Assembly: GCA_028274465.1 (NCBI GenBank)
Contig: CM051456.1
Coordinates: 63,970,753 to 64,034,752, forward strand
Direction of reading: 5' to 3'
DNA length: 64,000 bases
Source: Plantago ovata
Lineage: Eukaryota; Streptophyta; Magnoliopsida; Lamiales; Plantaginaceae
A program made the translations under genes and the position numbers. Positions 56,819-64,000 of the stretch are shown here, piece by piece. The notes under the pieces are model-generated. The model saw only the letters and a list, made by a program, of their open reading frames with translations, was not told the DNA's origin and did no database searches. Position 1 is the first letter of the stretch. Each line of letters begins with the position of its first letter.

Positions 56819-58470
56819 TTATTGAGGTAGTTCAATCAACCCAAGGTTATACCTTAGCATTGCGAACCTATTATCCGGTAGGGGCTTGGTAAAGATGTCA
56901 GCAAGCTGATCTTTAGTGCCTACTTTCACAACCTCAATATCACCTTTTTCCACATGATCTCTAATGAAATGATGTCTAATATCAATGTGCTTAGTCCTAA
57001 GTGAAACTTAGGATTTTGCGTGATTGCAATAGCACTTGTATTATCACAAAAGATTGGTGTTTTCTTTGCAGAAATACCATAATCTCTTAATTGTTGCTGA
57101 ATCCATAGGATTTGAGCTGTGCAACAACCAGCTGCAATGTATTCAGATTCAGTAGATGAATTGGCGACACAAGTTTGCTTCTTGCTGAACCATGATATTA
57201 ATCTAGTACCCAAAAACTGACAAGTTCCAGAGGTACTTTTTCTATCAAGAGTTGATCCACCATGATCAGCATCAGAATAGCCAACCAATTCAAGTCCAGA
57301 ATCTTTAGGATACCATAATCCAACATTGACTGTACCTTTAACATATTTCAGTATCTTGATTGCCTTTTTGTAGTGTGATTCTCTTGGATCAGATTGGAAT
57401 CTTGCACACACACAAACAGCATACTGAATGTCAGGTCTACTTGCTGTTAAATACAACAAGGAACCAATGAGCTTCCTATACTTGTGTTCTTCAACACTTT
57501 TGTCCTCTTTAGTATATCCCAATTTGGTACCAACACTCATAGGGATCTTTTCAGGTTTCTCATCCTCTTTGATACTAAACTTTATGAGCATTTCTTTCGC
57601 ATACTTTGCTTGATTTATGAATATTCCATCTTTGAGTTGCTTGACTTGCAATCCTAGGAAGTAACTCAATTTTCCCATCATACTCATTTCAAACTTATTT
57701 ATCATGAGTTTGGCAAAATCATCACAAAGTTGTTGGTCCTTAGATCCAAAAATTATGTCATCCACATAAATTTGAACTAAGAGTAATTTACCATCATGGT
57801 TCATGGTAAATAAGGTTTTGTCAACTTCACCTTTCTTGAAACCATTATCCAGCAAGAACTTAGCCAAGGTATCATACCATGCTCTTGGTGCTTGCTTTAG
57901 ACCATATACAGCTTTCTGAAGCTTGTATACCATCTTTATTTCTGAGGGAAGTTCAAAGCCAAGGGGTTGTTCTGGGTAGACTTCTTCAGCAAGTTCACCA
58001 TTCAAGAATGCACTTTTAACATCCATTTGGTAAACAATGAAGTCATTGTGAGCAGCAAAGGCCAAGAAAAGCCTAATTGCATCCAATCTTGCAACTGGTG
58101 CATAAGACTCATCATAGTCCAATCCTTCAGTCTGACAGTAACCTTGAGCAACTAAACGTGCTTTATTTCTTGTTACTTCACCAGACTCGCTCAGCTTGTT
58201 TCTAAACACCCACTTTGTACCAATAGCTTTCTTTTCTTTAGCAAGTGGCACAAGTTTCCAGACTTTGTTTCTTTCAAATTGATCCAGTTCTTCTTGCATT
58301 GCCTTTATCCATTCAGAATGCTTTAAAGCTTCTTCTATGGTTTTAGGTTCAATTTCTGACACAAAGCAAGAGAACAAGGATTCTACTTCTACGACAATTG
58401 CTTCTTCAGCAAGTTCATGAGTAGCTTTGGATCTAGTCACTTGGCGTTTATTAATATCGCCAATCATATC
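56819..58470 (-). pseudogene. E1 reverse transcriptase and RNase H
   Basis: Copia RT with [47 protein letters not shown] and the catalytic [14 protein letters not shown]. RNase H has [26 protein letters not shown] and [10 protein letters not shown]. The reading frame is open for 513 codons; a single shift near 57000 ([12 protein letters not shown] where [12 protein letters not shown] is expected) breaks the end, which can be read on to a TAA at 56819-56821. It is otherwise well kept, so the damage is recent. Confidence 0.92.
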
Positions 58471-59852
58471 CGTAGAGGGATGATCTCTAATCCATTTATT
58501 AACAGGTTTTCTGCTTGTTGGATCAGGATATGTTTGCTAATCAGCATGTGACTCTTCAGTATGTACTTGTTCAGTACTACTGGGAATTTGTGTCTCTGCT
58601 CATCAGCAACTGCTTGTTCAGCATTGATCGATTGAGGTAGTTCATCAGCAGGCACTGGAGATTGCGTAATTTCAGCAACTTCCGGAGCAACCGCGTCTTT
58701 TGCTGGAAATTCTTTGTCGTGAACTATATTTATCTTGTCATGACTCGGGGGAGGAGAGTCATTGTTAGAATCATCATTTAGTTCAATTGACTTGATTTGC
58801 CTAGCATCAGATTCAGTTCTTTGCTCATGTATGATTAGCTTTTTCATACATTCTGATATTTCTTCTTCAGCAGGCACACCTTGTGACTTTTCGTAGAATA
58901 CAACATGCACTGATTCTTCAATCTTTTGTGCCTTTTTGTTGTAAACTCTATAAGCTTTACTATGCAAGTAGTAGCCGAGAAATATCGCTTCATCTGCCTT
59001 TGGTTGAAATGTTCTTAGGTATTCTCTACCATTGCTAAGAACGAAACACTTGCAACCAAATACTCTTAGATGAGTGATGTTAGGAGGTCTTCCAACAAAA
59101 GATTCATAAGGAGTTTTGTTGTATTCCTTAGTAATCAAACATCTGTTTTGAGTATAACAGGCGGTATTAATCGCTTCAACCCAATAAGCCTCACTTATTT
59201 CAGTGTCAGCAAGCATTGTTCTTGCGGCTTCTTTCAGGGTACGATTCTTCCGTTCAGCAACACCGTTTTGATGTGGTGTTCTTACTGAGGATAACTGATG
59301 TTGAATACCTTTGGAGGTACAATATTCAGTTATGTACTGGTTTACAAACTCAGTACCATGGTCTGTCCTTATGACTTTTACCTTGTCATTTTTCATGACT
59401 TCAAGCTTATTCAGCAAGTTAGGTATTTCAGTCTTGGTTTCAGATTTGTGCTTGATGAATACTACCCAAGTGAATCTTGAATAGTCATCTACCACGACTA
59501 GACCATACTTCTTACCAGCATAGCTTGTTGAAGAAGATTCAAACAATTCCATGTGCAAGAGTTGTAAAGGTTTTGTAGTTGCCGGTACTGCCTTGTTCTT
59601 AAAAGAAGATTTGGTTTGCTTTCCTTGCTGACATGCATTGCAAACACCATCCTTCTTAAACGTAACCCTAGGTAATCCAACTACAAGTGCCTTTTTAGAC
59701 AGCTTATTCAGCGTCTGGAAGTTTAGATGACTTGTTCGTTTATGCCATAACCATGCTTTTTCAGCAAGGCAATCGTGATCTGAGACAAGGCATTTTTCAA
59801 CGATTGCTGAAGACCAATCAATAGTGTACAAGCCTCCTGATCTTCTTGCAAT
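58471..59852 (-). pseudogene. E1 integrase, catalytic residue changed
   Basis: The zinc part has WHKRTSHLN and CNACQQGK (HHCC). In the core the usual HMDLFGP reads HMELFES, so the first catalytic Asp is Glu. The second (RTDHGTEF) and third (GVAERKNRTL) acids are present. The C-terminal part includes RVFGCKCFVLSNG. The frame opens inside the pre-integrase region (LIARRSGGLYTIDW) because everything upstream was deleted, and shifts near 58556 before joining RT. Confidence 0.88.
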
Positions 59853-60933
59853 AAGCAAGTTTGATTGTTTCTGGTGTCAAGACTTGTTCTTGTTCGAAAC
59901 AAAGAACACTTAACTAATTTCTTAGCTGAGTTTGTTCTACTTCTTCACAAGTAGCTTTTTCAAGCTTAAAGTCTTGGAACGGATCAATGGCAGTATAGAG
60001 TTTGAAGGTATGTGAGTTTTAAGCACAAGTGAGAGTTTGATCACGTTGTTGACACACTTCAACTCTTCACCGGATGACCTCTATTTATAGTGCAAGTAAG
60101 GAGCCGTTTGAATTTCAAATCCTAAGGCTTTTGTTCCTTAAAATGTCACTATCTTGCTTTTTGTACTTTTAGCAGCGTCCTTGTTTGTCTTCTAGTCTTC
60201 ATGTCCTTTGTGTGTAAGCTTTGCATTTAATGCATATTTGAATAGAATTCAAACAGTAACATTGGAGCGCAAATTTAAGTACTTTCAGCAAGAGGTCACA
60301 TATGTTCCATCAGCAAGTGGTTAGTCCCAGTTTCAGCAAGCACAACCTACTCTGTCGTTCAGATTTTCACTTATGCAATGTTGTTGCTGAAGTTTCCACT
60401 TTCTGAGCAACACGTGCCTTTGTAGATACCAGTTTTCAGCAATCTTCTAGTCTTCATATCTTCGAAATCTTCAAGTCTTCAGATCTTCAAAAGGTCTTCA
60501 AGATTCTGAGCGGTTTCTAAGTGCTTCAATAGTTTGTTTGTAAAAACAAAGTACATCGTCAACAAATGCTTCAATAGGTTATTTTCTTTTCAGAAAATAA
60601 GATACATCATAAGCTAGAGCATCAATAAGTTATTTTCTTTTCAGAAAATAAAATACATCATACGCTAGAGCATCAATAAGTTATTTTCTTTTCAGAAAAT
60701 AAAATACATCATACGCTACAGCATCAATAAGTTATTTTCTTTTCAGAAAATAAAATACATCATCTGCAGTAAAAACCAACTTAACTAACACCTAAACTAA
60801 GTCTTCAGCAAACGTTCCTCTTTTACAATGTCCTTAAAGTTCTAAATTCCTATGGACCTTAAGAGTACTAGTTACTGGACCTTCCTTAATTTAGCATGGT
60901 TAGTTGCTCATCAAAATTACAAGTTTCCTAACA
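59852..60933 (-). repeat. E1 5' LTR, truncated to 1,082 bases
   Basis: Matches 49327-50408 of the 3' LTR with no net length change. It is joined to pol within a shared TAAGCAAG. The last ~670 bases of the LTR, the primer site, gag and protease are missing. Confidence 0.92.
60572..60765. repeat. 51-base tandem repeat in E1 5' LTR, ~4 units
   Basis: Same repeat as 50048-50239. Here the third unit keeps its inverted repeat (TTTTCAGAAAATAA). Confidence 0.85.
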
Positions 60934-61291
60934 GTCGTCTTTCTTCACTTATATTGAAAGCATAGACAAAGGTAACTGTAAAGGCTATAGAGCCAGCTTT
61001 ATTAGTTACCGTTCCATGAAGGGTTTGCGCAGTACTACTACTCAGTTTCACAAAGTCAACCTGAGTAGTATCCCACAACACCCACAGACGCCCATTAACA
61101 ACTTCTGTGTAATTATTATCAAACTGCCAACAACTATCAAACTTCCTTTTTATTTTTTGAATCTTGGGTTCCTTAACTTTGGTCTCAATAATTCCAGCCA
61201 AGGAAACCTTATTTAACCTAAGAAACTTATTTACCGCAACTTGTCGAACTGACTTATTCAAACCACGCACATTCCATCTCAAAACTATCAT
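60934..61291 (-). pseudogene. LINE ORF2 start: apurinic endonuclease
   Basis: ATG at 61291, three bases after the ORF1 stop (TAATTAATG), which fits stop-and-restart translation. The start LRWNVRGLNKSVRQ and IIETKVKEP are the first motifs of the exonuclease-endonuclease-phosphatase domain, which nicks the target DNA. E1 inserted at codon ~118. Once E1 and one duplication copy are set aside the frame continues at 48653. Confidence 0.9.
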
Positions 61292-61294
61292 TAA

Positions 61295-62578
61295 TTAATT
61301 TTGGATGGAGGGCCCTGGTTCATGCATACTAGAATCAAAAGAACCAAAAGCAACCAAAGGAGGAGCCATAACCTGTTGTGTAACCTCAGCCGAGACATTG
61401 GGTATGCTTACAAGAGGAACCATTCCTTGCTGTGTAGTCTCCGAATTGGCAGTAGCTATGCTTTCAAATTGATTAGCATGTACAGTTCCAGGCTGATCTC
61501 TTGGGGCTTCAGTCACAGCAGGTGCAGTACGACGCACTTGAACCCACTGCTCAACCGGTGGATTTCTATTATGCGCCCTTCTCCTTCTCCTTTGTCTACC
61601 AAGCCCATCCGGAGGCTCAATATTCTCAGCAGGAGCTTGAGGTACATCACACACATGGCCTATACATTGGCAATGATGACAGAACTCAGGCAGATTTTCA
61701 TATTCTACTATCTGCACATGTGATTCACCTCCAGAAACCTTGATTCTCACTGACTTCATCACAGGCTGACTAACATCCAATTCCACCAACACTCTAACAA
61801 AACCAACCTTGTTTTGCTTAAGTGTACATTCATCAGAGTGTAATGGTTTACCCAACATACTTGCAATCATATCCAAGCTTTTCTTAGACCTATACCCAAG
61901 AGGAAGCTGAGGTAATGTCACCCAAACTGGTAACTTAGTGAGTTGATCTTCTTTAAACTCAAGCTGTGGTGTCCATTGTTTCAACACCATAGGTTGATTC
62001 TTTATAAAATAAGGACCATTATCGAGTATAAGATCACAATCATCTTGTGAATCAAACCTAGCAATGAAAAAACTACTATCATATTGATGTAGAGTTGGAA
62101 CTGCAAAATCACCCCACAGTTTATTTACAGCTTGCTTTAAATAACCCATAGTATGATCTGCTCCTACCACATACAAAACCAGAGAGTATTTCCATTTACC
62201 AGTTTCAACCTCAACATCCTCCTTATCCAGTTCAACAAAAACCCCTTCATCATCCATTAACGGAGCAACATAATCAAGAAGAATACCATTAGTAGCTAGT
62301 CTATTACCTTTAGCAACATGTGCATAAGAGTCCGGCTGGGTGCTTGCAGGAGCTGGGTTTTCATCTGTCACCTACTGGGTATTCTCCGGATTAGGAATTT
62401 CTTCTATTTCAGATTCATTCTCTCCAGCTGGTTCATTTCCCGACCAAACCAACCGACGAGCAGCAGGCTGCCGATTAGCTTGGTCACTAGTCCTATTCGC
62501 TCCACCGGTGTTGGCCGGAGAAACCGTAGCCATCACCGGATGTGCAACCGCCAGGTCAACCCCGGCCGGAGAAACCAT
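61295..62578 (-). pseudogene. LINE ORF1: DUF4283 and zinc-knuckle RNA-binding protein
   Basis: ATG at 62578. An N-terminal variable part, then an in-frame stop at about 62372 (NPENTQ*VTDEN), then a DUF4283-type domain (WKYSLVLYVVGADHTMGYL; SFFIARFDSQDDCDLILDNGP; PVWVTLPQLPLGYRSK). A short knuckle (FCHHCQCIGHVC) has Cys two residues after the His instead of five. A basic stretch (RQRRRRRAH) and a Q/T/V-rich tail follow. The protein would coat the LINE RNA. One stop plus the odd knuckle make it a relic. Confidence 0.88.
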
Positions 62579-62628
62579 AACCGGAGTCGATGAGACTGAC
62601 GCCGCAATTGGTATTATTATCCTCTCAT

Positions 62629-63941
62629 TGATGTAACCAAGTTCGTCAGACTCAATTAATCAAATAAATTTGTTATTTAGCCAAAGGCAATTCACAACTA
62701 CAACGAAAACCGTAGTGTAGCAGTAGAATGACCTCGAGTGTCGTTCTCTAAGGACTATAACTAGCTTTATCTAATTTAATTAAAGAATATAAAAACAGCA
62801 GACGGTATAGCAAAGGTTTTTCTAACAGATAATGGAGATTGGTGATAGTATGGTCCTTCAAAGCATAACGGGTTAATAATCATGCGTAAATTCCTCGGTT
62901 TTGCATGGAGATCTTTGATCAATAAATTGTCCTGTTGTAATTATCACACACTACGAAGATATAGATACTGATAGGTCAAACACTATTGTCCAATTGTGTT
63001 CCGTAATTATTCAACACTACGAAGATATAGATATGCATAGGTCGACTAGGGTCCAATTGTGTGCAATAATTAATCAACATACGAAGACATAGATTCCGCT
63101 CGATCAAAGAAATAAAGCAATAATACGGAGTATAATCCGCGATATAGCCATTAGCATAATTATCAACCCTTCGCTAAGAATTCACATACTATCACCAACG
63201 ATAAGCTTAGCTACTCATAGTTGTCATGCAATCAACAGAAATCATAGAAGAAAACATGTTGAAAGATATATAAAAATAAGTAGAATAAACTGTAAGATAA
63301 AATGTTACCGAAGGTTGTCAGTCTCCGAAGAATCGCGATCTTACAAGCTCCAAACTGCTATGAAAAAGTATCTCCTAAGCTATGAACCCCCAGAACAGGC
63401 TCTGGGAAGTTCCTACCTAAAACTATAGAGAAAGGTGACAGAATAGGTCTGGAAAAGTATGAATTTCGGAGAAAAAATGAGCAACTATATATAGGCTTCG
63501 AATTTGTGTGGGGCGAAGGGCCCCACACACCGGGCGACTCGCCTGGTGTGGGGCGATTCGCCCCACGTCCCGGGCGATTCGCCCGGGAGTAGAATTCCAG
63601 AATTTCCGCGTTTTCGACGCGTTTTTGGATTTCTTCCCCTTTTTGGACTCGGTTTCTGACTTCTAGTGGCCTTCTAATCTCCAGATTCGACCCCTAGACT
63701 CCAAATCCTTTCCGGAAACCTTCAGATACTCCAAATAGGCTTCTGGAACACTAATTCCTTGTCAACTTCAATATAATTGCCCGGAAATCCTCGTTTTTCA
63801 ACCAAAACCTGTAAAATAAAAACTAAAGGGAAACGTGACACTATTCTAATAAAATGCACTAAAATATAGCTAAATTAACATAGAGGATAGCTAAAATAGG
63901 TGAAAAAGACTCAAATGAAAGTGTAAAATACACATTCATCA
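62629..63941 (-). repeat. A4 3' LTR
   Basis: On the minus strand TGATGAATGTG (63941) to TTACATCA (62629). It has three GC-rich palindromes (about 63508-63587), one a perfect 9-bp-arm repeat CCCGGGCGA-T-TCGCCCGGG at 63569-63587. TATA box at about 63485-63494. Confidence 0.88.
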
Positions 63942-64000
63942 GAAAGCAGTAAACGTGCAAATGCAAATGCAGACGGATAAAACATGCAAGGTACTATACT
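63942..64000 (-). mobile_element. A4 internal region, start
   Basis: Matches A2 15027-15085 on the minus strand, then meets the LTR directly. About 1.3 kb of family sequence, including the polypurine tract, is missing between them. The rest of A4 lies beyond the window. Confidence 0.75.

Larger units (their letters stand above)
48654..60933 (-). mobile_element. E1: Sirevirus-type Ty1/Copia element
   Basis: A 12.3-kb element inserted in the LINE with a perfect target duplication GTCGT (48649-48653 and 60934-60938). On the minus strand: 5' LTR (60933 to 59852, truncated), integrase, RT, RNase H, palindrome array, internal TATA, long 3' ORF, polypurine tract and complete 3' LTR. The [11 protein letters not shown] type, the 3' ORF and the repeat-rich non-coding DNA mark a Sirevirus. 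Gag and protease are deleted. Confidence 0.93.
60934..62628 (-). mobile_element. LINE F, right part (5' end)
   Basis: Carries ORF1 and the start of ORF2. It is cut on the left by E1 and meets the A4 LTR at 62628/62629. About 50 bases of 5' leader remain. Confidence 0.92.

Noticed and set aside
61295-62578. A host zinc-finger/DUF4283 gene
   Set aside because: It lies three bases upstream of a LINE endonuclease start and carries an in-frame stop. It is LINE ORF1.

Overview
The window is a transposon graveyard from a flowering-plant genome, probably a eudicot and probably gene-poor heterochromatin. I find no host gene, no rRNA or tRNA gene and no CRISPR. Almost every base belongs to nested or truncated transposable elements: Athila-like Ty3/Gypsy elements (family A), a second element with a long LTR and an initiator-tRNA-Met binding site (B), a Ty1/Copia family with 2.08-kb LTRs (D), Sirevirus-type Ty1/Copia elements (E), an L1-type LINE (F) and a CACTA DNA transposon. 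The mix of Sirevirus, Athila, CACTA and DUF4283-type LINE is what points to a plant. Element names A1-A4, B, D1-D3, E1-E2 and F are mine.

Layout. 1-5793: A1 (+), the 3' part of an Athila-like element (protease end, long spacer, 3' ORF, 3' LTR). 5814-8622: D1 (+), an RNase H remnant plus a complete 3' LTR. 8623-19432: the 5' LTR and leader of B (+), split at 9420-17975 by A2 (+), a complete A insertion with target-site duplication ATGAC. 19433-20643: 3' LTR fragment of Sirevirus E2 (-), into which D2 (-) is inserted. 24856-24955: a gap of exactly 100 N. The 6.29 kb before the gap (18565-24855) is repeated almost identically after it (24956-31248); I read this as two overlapping contig ends, so B, E2 and D2 appear twice. 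27034-36356: D2 (-), with 3' LTR, degenerate gag-PR-IN-RT-RH, leader and truncated 5' LTR. 36357-36551: a sliver of Sirevirus 3' ORF. 36552-42108: D3 (+), a 5' LTR interrupted by a CACTA element (37436-40558, duplication AAC), then primer site and leader. 42109-46481: A3 (-). 46482-48653 and 60934-62628: one LINE (-), split by Sirevirus E1 (48654-60933, duplication GTCGT). 62629-64000: 3' LTR and internal start of A4 (-).

How the parts work together. Family A encodes Gag and an aspartic protease but no reverse transcriptase or integrase in any copy where that region is visible, and the three copies share the same join. It must therefore have been mobilised by another element's enzymes. It also carries a variable 3' ORF behind a likely intron. 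E1 carries a very long 3' ORF behind its own TATA box and an array of short palindromes. D2's leader holds four hairpins whose stems differ in sequence but stay paired, a candidate packaging or translation element. All element genes seen here are broken or incomplete, except possibly the three-exon CACTA gene.
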